Below, one piece after another: positions 45,438-54,713 of a stretch of 64,000 bases of DNA. A model generated the notes under the pieces. It searched no databases. It worked only from the letters and a program-made list of their open reading frames with translations, and was not told the origin of the DNA. A program made the position numbers and the translations under genes. Origin of the DNA: Smithella sp. (GTDB taxonomy: Bacteria; Desulfobacterota; Syntrophia; Syntrophales; Smithellaceae); NCBI GenBank assembly GCA_012510495.1, contig JAAZHX010000308.1, forward strand, positions 36,603-100,602. Direction: 5' to 3'. Numbering within the stretch: the stretch's first letter is position 1; every line of letters starts with the position of its first letter.

Positions 45438-46634
45438 ATGGCACATAAGAAAAACAGAAATGTTGGAATTATCGGCATCGGACAGACGAAGCATTCCAGT
45501 CACCGCGAGGATGTCAACCAGCCGGAATTGATTTATGAAGCCGTCAGCCTGGCCCTCAAGGACGCGAACCTGACGATGAAGGATATTGATTGCGTGGTGC
45601 ACGGCAATATGGAGCTTTTTGAAATGATCCACTCGCCGGATCTCTGGCATGTATTGGGAACCGGCGCTTACGGCAAGGATTCCATCCGGATCACTACCGG
45701 AGGAACCGTCGGCGCAACCCTGTCGTGTGCGTCGGACAATCTCGTGGCCTCGGGCATGTATGATATCGTCATGGCCATCGGGTTTGAGAAACTGCAGGAA
45801 GGTCACACCACGGGTGGCATCACCAACATGGCCTGCCCCCTGTGGTTCAGGAAGATTCAGGCGGGGGCGCTCACCGGTTCCTCAGCGTATGATGTTGAGC
45901 GGGAATTCGGCCTCGAACGGGCGAACCGCGCATCGCTCATGTACCGGATCATCATGGACAAGCACGCTTGCCTCAATCCCAACGCGCACCGGGCGTTTGG
46001 TTTGGACTTCAATCAGGTTGACGATCTGATTCGGACTTCGCCGAAACTCGTCGGCGAACTGAAACTTATCGAAATGTGCTCCCAGTCGGACGGCGCCTGC
46101 TGCGTGATCTATGCCTGCGAGAAAAAGGCGAAAGAGCTGTCTAAAACCCCGGTTTGGATCCGCGACCACATCACTGCCCACAAGGAAGAAAATTTCACGA
46201 TCTTCGGCTATGACCGGAAGTATCCTGTCCTGAAGACGCATAAATTTGCGGCAGAGCAGCTTTTCCAACGCAATGGCATAAAAGATCCTTTAAATTATTT
46301 TGACGTATTCGAAATGTATGATCCGGCGACCTGGTGGGCCATTGACTGGATTCGGGACTTCTTTGATCTGAAGGGGGATGATCACCTCAAGCTCATCGAA
46401 GACAAGGAAATCATGATCGGCGGCAAAATGCCCATCAATCCGTCCGGCGGCGTGATCGGATCCAACCCGATCGGCGCCACGGCGCTGGTGCGGGTGGCCG
46501 AGGCTGCCCTTCAGGTGCGCGGCAATGCCGGTCCGCACCAGATCCCGACCCCGGTCAATCACGCACTCGCGTCAGGGTTTGGCGGCACCATGTGGACCGT
46601 GATGACATTGCTCGAAAAGGAACTTAACTGGTAG
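45438..46634 (+). CDS. Thiolase-like protein, subunit B of first pair
   Basis: A 398-residue thiolase-fold protein, close in type to the one at 54714. GIIGIGQTKHSSHRED starts the fold, MPINPSGGVIGSNPIGATAL is the C-terminal glycine-rich loop with its usual context, and a FEMYDPATWWAIDWI segment is near the active site. At the nucleophile position there is Thr86-Thr87 in RITTGGTVG instead of Cys. Two-residue changes of this kind are known in thiolase-like aldolases such as Ltp2. It is coupled closely to both neighbours. Confidence 0.85.
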   Translation: MAHKKNRNVGIIGIGQTKHSSHREDVNQPELIYEAVSLALKDANLTMKDIDCVVHGNMELFEMIHSPDLWHVLGTGAYGKDSIRITTGGTVGATLSCASDNLVASGMYDIVMAIGFEKLQEGHTTGGITNMACPLWFRKIQAGALTGSSAYDVEREFGLERANRASLMYRIIMDKHACLNPNAHRAFGLDFNQVDDLIRTSPKLVGELKLIEMCSQSDGACCVIYACEKKAKELSKTPVWIRDHITAHKEENFTIFGYDRKYPVLKTHKFAAEQLFQRNGIKDPLNYFDVFEMYDPATWWAIDWIRDFFDLKGDDHLKLIEDKEIMIGGKMPINPSGGVIGSNPIGATALVRVAEAALQVRGNAGPHQIPTPVNHALASGFGGTMWTVMTLLEKELNW

Positions 46635-46644
46635 GAGGACAATC

Positions 46645-47835
46645 ATGGCAGAATACTGGGGAGTAAAAGTAGAAGATATATTCAATACGATGAAGGATCG
46701 TTTCCGTCCCGAGGGCGCCAAGGATGTCGATGCCGTTTTCGGGTATGACATTGCCGACGAGGGCAAATGGAGACTGACCGTTACCAATAACACGATGTTG
46801 CTGGAAAAGACCGACACGCTGGCCGGATGCGTGGCGATCATGTCGGCCGACGGAGAGACGTTTGTCGGAGTCAACACCGGTAAAGTCGATGCTACCAACG
46901 CGTTTATGAGCGGCAAATTCAAGGTGGAAGGCGATATGGGCGCCTTCGGAAAGACCGGCAAGCTTTTTCGCAAATTCGTCATCGCCCAAAAGGAAATGAC
47001 GACCAAGGATTATCTCGCGGATATGTTCGCGACGATCGTGCCTCGTTTCAAGACTAAAGAAGCCGAGGGGCTCGAAGCCTCCTTTGGCTTCGATCTCGGC
47101 GGACCGGACGGCGGCAAGTGGACCGTCTTTATCAAAGACGGGGTCTGTACGGTGACGACGGCCATCGAGGGCAAACCGACGGTAACTCTGGAATTCAACG
47201 ACGCCAAAGATTACGTTGATTTCATCCTTGGAAAGATCGATGCGCAGAGCATTCTGGCCGCGGGAAAAGCGTCCGCGAAAGGCGACATCAACATGATGGC
47301 GTCCAAGTGGCCCATCCTCTTCGAAAAATATAAGGATCCCATGGCCGGCGCTGTTCAGGAACAGGAACTCCTGGTGCTTAAAAAGACCATATCGCTGGAT
47401 CAGAAATTTGCCACCGGCCCCACCATGGGCAAGTTCCTCAAGGGGCTGAAAGACAAAAAAATCTACGCGAACAAATGTCCCGAATGCGGCCGCATTCAGA
47501 TTCCGCCGCGGGAGGTATGCGCGGAATGCCGCGTGCGCGCCGGCGAATATGTGGAAGTCGGGCCCAAGGGTGAAGTCCGCTACATGGATGTGGTTTACTA
47601 CGCCATGCCGGATCCCCTGACGGGTGTGGCCAGAGAAACGCCGTACGGATCGATATTTATTCTTCTGGACGGCTGCAAAGGCAATGAAACCATCCCGCAC
47701 TTTATCCGCAAGGACCAGATCGAAAAGGTTGAGATGGGCTGGAATGAAAAGAAGGGTACGCGTGTCCGTCCCGTCTGGGAAGAAAACCGAATCGGCGACA
47801 TCTGGGACATTAAATATTTTGAGATCGATGAGTAA
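46645..47835 (+). CDS. SCP2-SCP2-DUF35 fusion protein
   Basis: A 396-residue protein. Residues ~1-115 and ~120-235 look like two tandem SCP2 lipid-binding domains: each contains a VDATNAFMSGKFKVEGDMG- or KIDAQSILAAGKASAKGDIN-type core. From ~255 it is a DUF35 protein, with a zinc ribbon (NKCPECGRIQIPPREVCAEC) and an OB fold closing in RIGDIWDIKYFEI. DUF35 proteins partner thiolases; the SCP2 halves could hold a lipid-like acyl-CoA. The combination is new to me. It follows the thiolase pair by 10 bp. Confidence 0.85.
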   Translation: MAEYWGVKVEDIFNTMKDRFRPEGAKDVDAVFGYDIADEGKWRLTVTNNTMLLEKTDTLAGCVAIMSADGETFVGVNTGKVDATNAFMSGKFKVEGDMGAFGKTGKLFRKFVIAQKEMTTKDYLADMFATIVPRFKTKEAEGLEASFGFDLGGPDGGKWTVFIKDGVCTVTTAIEGKPTVTLEFNDAKDYVDFILGKIDAQSILAAGKASAKGDINMMASKWPILFEKYKDPMAGAVQEQELLVLKKTISLDQKFATGPTMGKFLKGLKDKKIYANKCPECGRIQIPPREVCAECRVRAGEYVEVGPKGEVRYMDVVYYAMPDPLTGVARETPYGSIFILLDGCKGNETIPHFIRKDQIEKVEMGWNEKKGTRVRPVWEENRIGDIWDIKYFEIDE

Positions 47836-47849
47836 GGGGAGGGGATATC

Positions 47850-49274
47850 ATGACAACCGAACAAATCAAAGGATACGACGACAGTTTTATTGTGGAAGGC
47901 AAGATGGCGCTCCCTTATTCTTACTTTGCCGGCCGGGTGGGCAGCAAGTTCATTACAACCATCCGGGATCGGAAGAAAATCATGGGCGTCAAGTGTCCCA
48001 CCTGTAACACGGTCTATCTGCCGCCGCGCCAGGTCTGCGATGTGGATTTTACCGATATCCGCGACGCGTGGGTCGAACTCGAAAGCACGGGCACGGTGAC
48101 AAACTTCACGGTGGTACGCTATGACGACAAGCATCTGCCGAGGAAAGCGCCGTTTGTTCTGGCCCTCATTCAGCTGGAGGGGGCCGGAACGCCGTTCATG
48201 CATATTCTGGAGGAGTGCAAAATCGAGGATGTCAAAATCGGAATGAGAGTCGAGGCGGTTTTCGCGAAGGAAACGACCAATACGATTCTCGATATCGATC
48301 ATTTCAGGCCCGCGGCTGAGAAAGCGTCCATTCATGAAATTAACAAACAGAGAAAACAATGGGTTCCTTCAGATGAGCCCGCTACAGAAAAAAGGAGAGG
48401 AGGCAAACCCGACATGTCCCAACCCGTGATTATTACCGCAGCGCTGACCGGCGCCGCGACCATGAGAAATCAGAACCCGTCCGTGCCGTACAAACCGGAA
48501 GAATTCGCGGAAGAAGCCTACAAGTGCTGGAAGGCCGGCGCAGCCATGGTTCATGTTCATGCCCGGGAAGATGGGGGCATGGCCACCCATGATCATGCGC
48601 GGATCAAAGAGACGTATGATGCAATCAAGGCCAAGTGTCCGGACCTGCTTGTCTGTTTGAGCTCCGCGGTCGGTATGGGAAAAACGGCGGAGCAGCGGAT
48701 TTCCCAAATCGTATATATCAAGCCCGACATGGCGTCTCTCAACACCAACACCATGAACTTCGGCATTGTGGACCGCAAGACCGGCAAGATATTCATCGAC
48801 TATGTGTTTGAAAACACCTTCGGCATGCTGCAGGATTTCGGCCGCGCAATGGAAGAAAACGGCGTGAAGCCGGAAATCGAGTGCTACGACATGGGCGGTC
48901 TGGACAATACCATCATGATCGGCAAGCAGGGCATTTTCAGCGATCCGATGAACTTCAACTTCGTGTGGGGCGTCGCAGGCGGCCAGCAGTTCCGGACCGA
49001 AGCCTTCGTTGCCATGATGAACGCGCTTCCACCGAAAGCGAACTTCACCACCTGCGGAGTCGGGACGGATCAATACCCCTGTATCATGCAGTCCTGCCTC
49101 CTCGGCGGACACATGCGGGTCGGCCTGGAGGACAACATCCGGATGCCGAACGGCGCGCTGGCCAAGGGGAGCTACGAGCAGGTGGAGGTGGCGGTGAATA
49201 TCGCCAACTGCCTGGGGCGCCCGGTGGCGACAACAGATGAGGCGCGCCTGATCATAGGGATTAAGAAGCGATAA
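47850..49274 (+). CDS. DUF35 domain fused in frame to BKACE (DUF849) beta-keto acid cleavage enzyme
   Basis: A 474-residue frame. Residues 1-~155 form a DUF35 protein (VKCPTCNTVYLPPRQVC, then an OB fold ending ILDIDHFRP). After a polar linker (~155-188) comes a ~286-residue BKACE: VIITAALTGAATM, zinc-binding AAMVHVHARED, an NTNTMNFGIVDR strand and ending ARLIIGIKK. BKACE enzymes condense a beta-keto acid with acetyl-CoA to give acetoacetate and a shortened acyl-CoA. The BKACE part has its own strong ribosome site and ATG at 48414 in the same frame, so both a fusion and a separate enzyme may be made. Confidence 0.88.
   Translation: MTTEQIKGYDDSFIVEGKMALPYSYFAGRVGSKFITTIRDRKKIMGVKCPTCNTVYLPPRQVCDVDFTDIRDAWVELESTGTVTNFTVVRYDDKHLPRKAPFVLALIQLEGAGTPFMHILEECKIEDVKIGMRVEAVFAKETTNTILDIDHFRPAAEKASIHEINKQRKQWVPSDEPATEKRRGGKPDMSQPVIITAALTGAATMRNQNPSVPYKPEEFAEEAYKCWKAGAAMVHVHAREDGGMATHDHARIKETYDAIKAKCPDLLVCLSSAVGMGKTAEQRISQIVYIKPDMASLNTNTMNFGIVDRKTGKIFIDYVFENTFGMLQDFGRAMEENGVKPEIECYDMGGLDNTIMIGKQGIFSDPMNFNFVWGVAGGQQFRTEAFVAMMNALPPKANFTTCGVGTDQYPCIMQSCLLGGHMRVGLEDNIRMPNGALAKGSYEQVEVAVNIANCLGRPVATTDEARLIIGIKKR
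48393..48416 (+). promoter_or_regulatory. Internal ribosome site and start codon for BKACE
   Basis: AGGAGAGGAGG at 48393-48403 is 10 nt before the ATG at 48414-48416, in frame with the upstream DUF35. The ATG begins MSQPVIITAALTG, the normal start of a BKACE. It suggests an original two-gene arrangement whose stop codon between the genes was lost. Confidence 0.65.
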
Positions 49275-49280
49275 ACGACC

Positions 49281-49316
49281 GGCGACGCTGCGGATGACGG
49301 CATCGGCAGCGTCGCC
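49281..49316. terminator. Intercistronic hairpin without T-run
   Basis: GGCGACGCTGC (49281-49291) and GCAGCGTCGCC (49306-49316) are a perfect 11-bp stem with a 14-nt loop, just after the BKACE stop. No T-run follows, so this could attenuate transcription or protect the upstream mRNA rather than end it. Confidence 0.45.
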
Positions 49317-49340
49317 TCAAATTACTTCGGGAGACGATCG

Positions 49341-51191
49341 ATGGAAGCAACAGAAAAAACCATGAACGATGTTTTCAGGAACCGCGTTCAAAAATACAAA
49401 GACCGTCTTGCGGTTGAAAAGAAGATGAACGGCGTGTGGCACAGCGCAACCTGGAACGAATATTACGAGCGGTCGCGCGCCGTCGGCTTGGGACTGTACA
49501 CTCTGGGAATCAGAAAGGGGGACATGGTTTCCATCCTTTCTGAAAACCGGCTGGAATGGATTTACACCGATATGGGCGCGCTGGGGATCGGCGCCTGCGT
49601 CATCCCGGTCTATCCCACGCTGATCGCGGAGGAGATCGAATACATCCTCAATAATTCCGAATCAAAGGTCATTCTGACGGAAGACCGGGGCCAGCTTAAA
49701 AAAGTGCTGGAAATCATCGACAAGTGTCCCAGTGTCGAAAAAATCATCGTGATGGAGGAAAAGGACGCCAAAGGGCATCCCGGCATCATGAGCTTCGGGG
49801 CGCTGATGGAACTGGGAAGAAAAAAACATGCCGAAGACCCCTCCCTTTTTGAGAGACTTTCCCGGGAAGTGACGGTTGATGATCTGGCCACCCTCGTTTA
49901 TACCTCCGGCACAACCGGATTGCCCAAGGGCGCCATGATCAGCCACGGGAACGTTTTCTGGATTGTAAATTCGCTGGACGCGATCCGGCCTTCTTTTGCC
50001 GACGATCAGGATGTCCTGGTGGCTTTTCTTCCCCTCTCTCATGTGTTTCAGCGGATTCCCGGCCATTTCTACGCCATGCACCGAGGGATTACCACATCCT
50101 ATGCTCAGTCGATCGACACGCTCCTCGCGGACTTCGAGGAGAAGCGTCCGACCATGATTCTGGCCGTTCCGCGCGTGTGCGAAAAGGTTTATCAGAAGAT
50201 CATCGCACAAGTGAAGGAACAATCCCCCTTCAAGCAGAAGGTGTTCCACTGGGGGCAATCCGTCGGCAGCCGGATCAGCGAGCTTCGCGAAAATCACAAA
50301 CCCATTCCGCTCGGGCTCACGCTGAAATACAAAATTGCCTATGCCGTCATCTTCAAAAAGCTCCAGAACAAGCTGGGTGGACGGCTGAAATGGATGACGG
50401 CTGCGGGCGCGCCCACGGCGCCGGAAATTATCCGGTTTTTCAACGCCGCCGGGATTACGGTCATCCAGGGGTACGGCATGACGGAAACTACGGCGCCGGC
50501 GTCCATACAATCCCTGGCGGATTTTCGCATCGGCACGACCGGCAAGCCGATGCCCGGTCAGGAGATCAGGATCGCCGAAGACGGAGAGATTCTGATTAAG
50601 GGCGGCAATGTCATGAAGGGATACTGGAAACTGCCCGAGGAGACCGCGGCCGTTTTCACGCCGGACGGATATTTGATGTCGGGCGACATCGGGAAGTTCG
50701 ATGAGGAGGGCAATCTCCTTATCACGGACCGCAAGAAGGATCTCCTCATCACCTCCGGAGGTAAAAACATCGCTCCGCAGATGATCGAAGGGTTGTTCAA
50801 AACCGATCCGCTGTTTACCCAGTTTATCGTGATCGGCGAGGGGAAAAAATATCTGACCGGATTATGCAACATCGACCTGGAAATTGCCGCGATCATCGCC
50901 GACGATGAAAAAATTCCGTACGGCAAACCAGGTGATTTGCTGGACAACGACCGCTTCCTGGCCATCGTCGCCAAGCATGTTGAGGAGCGCAACACCCATC
51001 TGGCCAAGTATGAAACCATCAAGGATTTCAGAATTATCAAAAAAGAATTTTCGCAGGAGGGCGGTGAGATGACGGCGACGCTCAAACTGAAACGCAAGGT
51101 CATTTATGAGAAGTATCAGGATCTGATCGGCGAAATGTACGAGAAAGAGGCCGTCGATGAACTGTACAAAAAAAAGCAGTCCCGGGCATGA
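49341..51191 (+). CDS. Long-chain-type acyl-CoA synthetase (AMP-binding)
   Basis: A 616-residue adenylate-forming ligase. TLVYTSGTTGLPKGAMISHG is the AMP-binding motif, GYGMTETTAPASIQ the second motif, and LMSGDIGKFDEEGNLLITDR plus KDLLITSGGKNIAPQ the hinge and catalytic-lysine region. It activates a carboxylic acid to its CoA thioester using ATP, giving AMP and PPi. Most similar in layout to the FadD15/long-chain group. It could activate the starting acid of the pathway. It sits between the BKACE fusion and the second CoA-transferase. Confidence 0.93.
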   Translation: MEATEKTMNDVFRNRVQKYKDRLAVEKKMNGVWHSATWNEYYERSRAVGLGLYTLGIRKGDMVSILSENRLEWIYTDMGALGIGACVIPVYPTLIAEEIEYILNNSESKVILTEDRGQLKKVLEIIDKCPSVEKIIVMEEKDAKGHPGIMSFGALMELGRKKHAEDPSLFERLSREVTVDDLATLVYTSGTTGLPKGAMISHGNVFWIVNSLDAIRPSFADDQDVLVAFLPLSHVFQRIPGHFYAMHRGITTSYAQSIDTLLADFEEKRPTMILAVPRVCEKVYQKIIAQVKEQSPFKQKVFHWGQSVGSRISELRENHKPIPLGLTLKYKIAYAVIFKKLQNKLGGRLKWMTAAGAPTAPEIIRFFNAAGITVIQGYGMTETTAPASIQSLADFRIGTTGKPMPGQEIRIAEDGEILIKGGNVMKGYWKLPEETAAVFTPDGYLMSGDIGKFDEEGNLLITDRKKDLLITSGGKNIAPQMIEGLFKTDPLFTQFIVIGEGKKYLTGLCNIDLEIAAIIADDEKIPYGKPGDLLDNDRFLAIVAKHVEERNTHLAKYETIKDFRIIKKEFSQEGGEMTATLKLKRKVIYEKYQDLIGEMYEKEAVDELYKKKQSRA

Positions 51192-51237
51192 ACCGGCAGC
51201 CCGTGACGAGAGACCTTAGTCGAAAAGGTGGAGAGCT

Positions 51238-52233
51238 ATGAATAAGGCAGTGGAATTGAAGCAGGGACAGAATCAACTTTTTTCCGATCCGGATGCAGAC
51301 AAAGCGAGAGAGTTTTTCCGCAATAAATCACGCGCCATGGTCAACAAAGTCACCACGGTGGACGAGGCGGTGAAAAGGCTGGTAAAGGACGGCGACTATA
51401 TCGCCATCGGCGGATTCGGCGCAAACCGCATCCCGACGGCGGTTTTGCATGAAATTGCCCGGCAGGGGAAGAAAAATCTGGCGTTTGCCGGTCATACCGC
51501 CACGCACGACATGCAGATTCTGGTCGGCGGGGAATGCATTGACCGTTTGGATATCGCCTACGTCATCGGTCTGGAAGCGCGCGGTCTTTCCCCCAACGCT
51601 CGCCGTGCGGTGGAGAGCGGGAAAATCAAACTCACGGAATGGACGAACGCGACCCTCTCCTGGCGGCTCAAGGCCGCGGCCATGGGGCTTTCCTATCTTC
51701 CGGCGCGCAACATTATGGGAACCGATACGTTCCGGTACAGCGCGGCCAAGGAAATCCTCTGTCCCTTCACGAATCAGAAGTTTGCCGCCTTTCCGGCCCT
51801 GTATCCGGATTTTGCGGCCATCCATGTTCATGAGTGCGATGTTTACGGAAACGCGCATGTCTTTGGGTCGACCGTTTCGGACCAGGATCTGGCCAAAGCG
51901 TCCAGACGCGTGGTGATCACCACGGAGCGGATCATTTCCAACGATGAGATCCGGCGGCAGCCGACCACCACCTTCATTCCGTTCTGGTGCGTCGATGCGG
52001 TTGTGGAAGTGCCCTACGGCAGCTATCCCGGAAATATGCCGTACGAATATTTTTCCGATGAGGAGCATATCCGGCAGTGGCTCAAAATCGAGAGAGATCC
52101 CGAAGAGTTCAGAAAATTTTTCAAAAACCAGATACTGGACACAAATAATTTCTACGAATATCTGGAGCTCAACGGGGGCATTGCGAGAATGCTGAAGCTG
52201 CGCGCCATTGAGCATCTGACGCATAACCGATAA
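51238..52233 (+). CDS. CoA-transferase, alpha subunit (second pair)
   Basis: A 331-residue GctA-like subunit. VDEAVKRLVKDGDYIAIGG near residue 42, YVIGLEARGLSPNARRAVE and IHVHECDVYGNAHVFGS are family blocks. It differs clearly from the alpha subunit at 15479. Ten bp separate it from the beta gene. Located inside the acyl-CoA cluster, it gives an ATP-free way to load or recycle CoA on a pathway acid. Confidence 0.9.
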   Translation: MNKAVELKQGQNQLFSDPDADKAREFFRNKSRAMVNKVTTVDEAVKRLVKDGDYIAIGGFGANRIPTAVLHEIARQGKKNLAFAGHTATHDMQILVGGECIDRLDIAYVIGLEARGLSPNARRAVESGKIKLTEWTNATLSWRLKAAAMGLSYLPARNIMGTDTFRYSAAKEILCPFTNQKFAAFPALYPDFAAIHVHECDVYGNAHVFGSTVSDQDLAKASRRVVITTERIISNDEIRRQPTTTFIPFWCVDAVVEVPYGSYPGNMPYEYFSDEEHIRQWLKIERDPEEFRKFFKNQILDTNNFYEYLELNGGIARMLKLRAIEHLTHNR

Positions 52234-52243
52234 GGAGGGCAAT

Positions 52244-53014
52244 ATGGCGGATTATAATGCAATGGAACTGATGATCTGCGTGGCCGCGCGAAACCTGGAA
52301 AACGGCGCCACCGTTGTCGTGGGAACGGGCGCGCCCTGCGCCGCCGCGATGCTGTCGCAAAAGACGCATTCGCCCAATCTCACCATCATGTTTGAAGCCG
52401 GCGGCGTTGCGCCGATTCTGCCCTCCATGCCGATATCGGTGGGGGATTCACGGACGTTTCACAAGGCCATTCTGGCCAGCTCTATGCCGGATATCATGGA
52501 AACCTGCCAGCGCGGCATGGTGGATTACACCTTTCTGGGCGGCGCGCAGATCGACATGTACGGGAACATCAACTCCACCATGATCGGCAACAATCACGCG
52601 AAGCCGAAGGTGCGGTTTCCGGGGTCCGGCGGCGCCAACGATCTGGCCTCTCTGTGCTGGCGGACTATGGTGATGACGCCGCAGGATTCCAAGCGCTTCA
52701 CGGACAAGATCGATTTCATTACGTCCCCGGGATATTTGAGCGGCGGAAATTCGCGCTATGAGGCGGGGCTTCCCAAGGGGACCGGCCCCTACCGGATCAT
52801 CACCAATATGGCGATTATCGGCTTCGACGATATTTCCAAGCGCATGAAAGTGTTGAATGTCAATCCCGGGTACAACCGGACGGATATCCAGGACAACTGC
52901 GGCTTCGAACTGCTCTGGGCGGACCGGATCACGGAGACGGAGCCGCCCCGCGAAGAGGAGCTGCGGATTCTCCGTGAGGAAGTCGATCCGCACCGGTATA
53001 TCATAGGAAGATAG
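52244..53014 (+). CDS. CoA-transferase, beta subunit (second pair)
   Basis: A 256-residue GctB-like subunit. Glu51 in TIMFEAGGVAP is the likely CoA-carrying glutamate. QIDMYGNINSTMIGNN and the C-terminal REEVDPHRY match the family. Upstream GGAGG is clear. It ends 59 bp before the DUF35 gene at 53074. Confidence 0.9.
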   Translation: MADYNAMELMICVAARNLENGATVVVGTGAPCAAAMLSQKTHSPNLTIMFEAGGVAPILPSMPISVGDSRTFHKAILASSMPDIMETCQRGMVDYTFLGGAQIDMYGNINSTMIGNNHAKPKVRFPGSGGANDLASLCWRTMVMTPQDSKRFTDKIDFITSPGYLSGGNSRYEAGLPKGTGPYRIITNMAIIGFDDISKRMKVLNVNPGYNRTDIQDNCGFELLWADRITETEPPREEELRILREEVDPHRYIIGR

Positions 53015-53073
53015 GCCAACCTGCTCAACCCGCGGTGCTTGCAGGGATGGGCGCAACCGATAGGAGAAAAATC

Positions 53074-53541
53074 ATGTCCGACCAATTTCAAGGCATTGAG
53101 CCGATGGTTTACCAAAGCAAGATCAATGTCCCCTATTCCTGGTGGGCGGGCGACACAGCGAGCAAGTTTTTTATAAAGCTGCGGGACGAAAAGAAAATCA
53201 TGGGGACAAAATGCCCGTCATGCAATAAAGTGTTCCTGCCGCCGCGCAAGGTTTGCCCGTCCTGTTTTATCGAGAATACGGAGTGGGTGAGTCTGTCCGG
53301 CGAGGGAACCGTCCTTTCCTTTACCGTGGCGAGACGCCAGTTTGCCGCCATTCCCCAGGACAAGAAAATCCCTGTGATATGGGGTTTGATTAAACTTGAC
53401 GGGGCTGACACCGCCCTGCTGCATTACCTGGACGAAGTTCGGCCGGAGAGCGTGGAAATCGGCATGCGCGTAAAGGCGGTGTTTTCAGACACTCGAAAGG
53501 GCGCTATCCACGACATTTCGCATTTCAAACCGGTAAAATAG
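53074..53541 (+). CDS. DUF35 OB-fold/zinc-ribbon protein
   Basis: A 155-residue stand-alone DUF35. TKCPSCNKVFLPPRKVCPSC is the four-Cys zinc ribbon; the OB fold includes WVSLSGEGTVLSFTV and ends KGAIHDISHF. The N-terminal VPYSWWAGDTASKFFIKLRD helix is the segment that docks thiolases in known complexes. AGGAG at 53062-53066 supports the ATG. It precedes a thiolase pair and probably serves it, as BbsA serves BbsB. Confidence 0.92.
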   Translation: MSDQFQGIEPMVYQSKINVPYSWWAGDTASKFFIKLRDEKKIMGTKCPSCNKVFLPPRKVCPSCFIENTEWVSLSGEGTVLSFTVARRQFAAIPQDKKIPVIWGLIKLDGADTALLHYLDEVRPESVEIGMRVKAVFSDTRKGAIHDISHFKPVK

Positions 53542-53557
53542 AGAAGGAGCCAGAGCT

Positions 53558-54703
53558 ATGGACAGAGCAGCAATCATCGGTATCGGAATGACAAAAATTG
53601 AAAAGAGAAAAATCGGCCAGACTTTTGCAGACATGGCGTGGGAGGCCGTGAACAAGGCCCTGGACGACGCAGGAATGACCATCGACGATATCGACAACGT
53701 GGTGACGACCTCCAGCGACTTCTGGGACGGCCGGACGATTTCCTGCATGGCCGTAGGAGACGCCAGCGGCGCGGCTCACAAGAACATATCCTGTGTTGAA
53801 GGCGACGGCACCTACGGCGCTTTTTACGGTATGATGAGAGTCCTTTCCGGTTCTTACAAGACCACCCTGGTGACGGGGCATACGAAAGGTTCCGAGAGCG
53901 TGTCGAGCCTCATTACCAATGCGGCCTTTGATCCCATCTACGAGCGGAGCCTCGGCATGGACATGGTCACCGCCTGCGCGATGCAGGCCCGATCCTACAT
54001 GCACCGCACGAAGACGACCGCCCAACAGACAGCCCTGGTATCCGTGAAGAACCACGGCAACGCTTTCAAGAACCCGCTGTCTCAGCTCCCCCTGCAGATC
54101 ACCGTGGAGGATGTTTTGAAATCAGAGCTGATTGCGGACCCGCTCCGCAAACTGGACTGTTCTCCGGTATCCGATGGTTGCGCTGCGATCATCATTGCCC
54201 ATGAGTCGGTGGCGGCGAAATTCAAGCAGCAGCCGGTCTGGGTCAAAGGCGTGTCGTTTTGCGCGGACAATTTCTTCTTCGGAGACCGGGACCTTTCCCG
54301 CGTCCGATCGCTTGCCGAAGCGGCGAAGAAGGCCTATGCGATGGCCGGCATCCAGAACCCGAAAAAAGAAATTGACGTGGCGGAGCTATACGACGCTTTT
54401 ACTTATCAGGAACTCATGTGGCTTGAAGAAATGGGGCTTGCCGATGATGCGACGGCGGGGAAACTCCTGGAGAAGGGAGAATTTAATATCGACGGGCCGC
54501 TGCCGGTGAACGCCTCCGGCGGGCTGCTTTCCGGTCACCCCGTGATTGCCGCGGGTCTTTACAGCATGGGAGCGGTGGTGCGGCAGATTCGGGGCGATGC
54601 GGGCGGTTTCCAGGTGAAAAAAGCGAAAACCGGCCTGGTGCAGGGTGTCAACGGGCTGGGCGGCCAGTCCCACTGCGTGTTTATTCTTGGGAAGGACAAG
54701 TAG
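53558..54703 (+). CDS. Thiolase-like protein, subunit A of second pair
   Basis: A 381-residue thiolase-fold protein. Of the four paired thiolase-like proteins, it alone keeps a cysteine at the nucleophile position: Cys79 in NISCVEGDGTYG. VDVAELYDAFTYQELMWLE and PLPVNASGGLLSGHPVIAAG hold the usual C-terminal active-site loops; HP in SGHPV is the expected His. It may be the catalytic subunit of a heteromer with the next protein, assisted by DUF35 proteins on both sides. Confidence 0.88.
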   Translation: MDRAAIIGIGMTKIEKRKIGQTFADMAWEAVNKALDDAGMTIDDIDNVVTTSSDFWDGRTISCMAVGDASGAAHKNISCVEGDGTYGAFYGMMRVLSGSYKTTLVTGHTKGSESVSSLITNAAFDPIYERSLGMDMVTACAMQARSYMHRTKTTAQQTALVSVKNHGNAFKNPLSQLPLQITVEDVLKSELIADPLRKLDCSPVSDGCAAIIIAHESVAAKFKQQPVWVKGVSFCADNFFFGDRDLSRVRSLAEAAKKAYAMAGIQNPKKEIDVAELYDAFTYQELMWLEEMGLADDATAGKLLEKGEFNIDGPLPVNASGGLLSGHPVIAAGLYSMGAVVRQIRGDAGGFQVKKAKTGLVQGVNGLGGQSHCVFILGKDK

Positions 54704-54713
54704 GAGGAAAACC

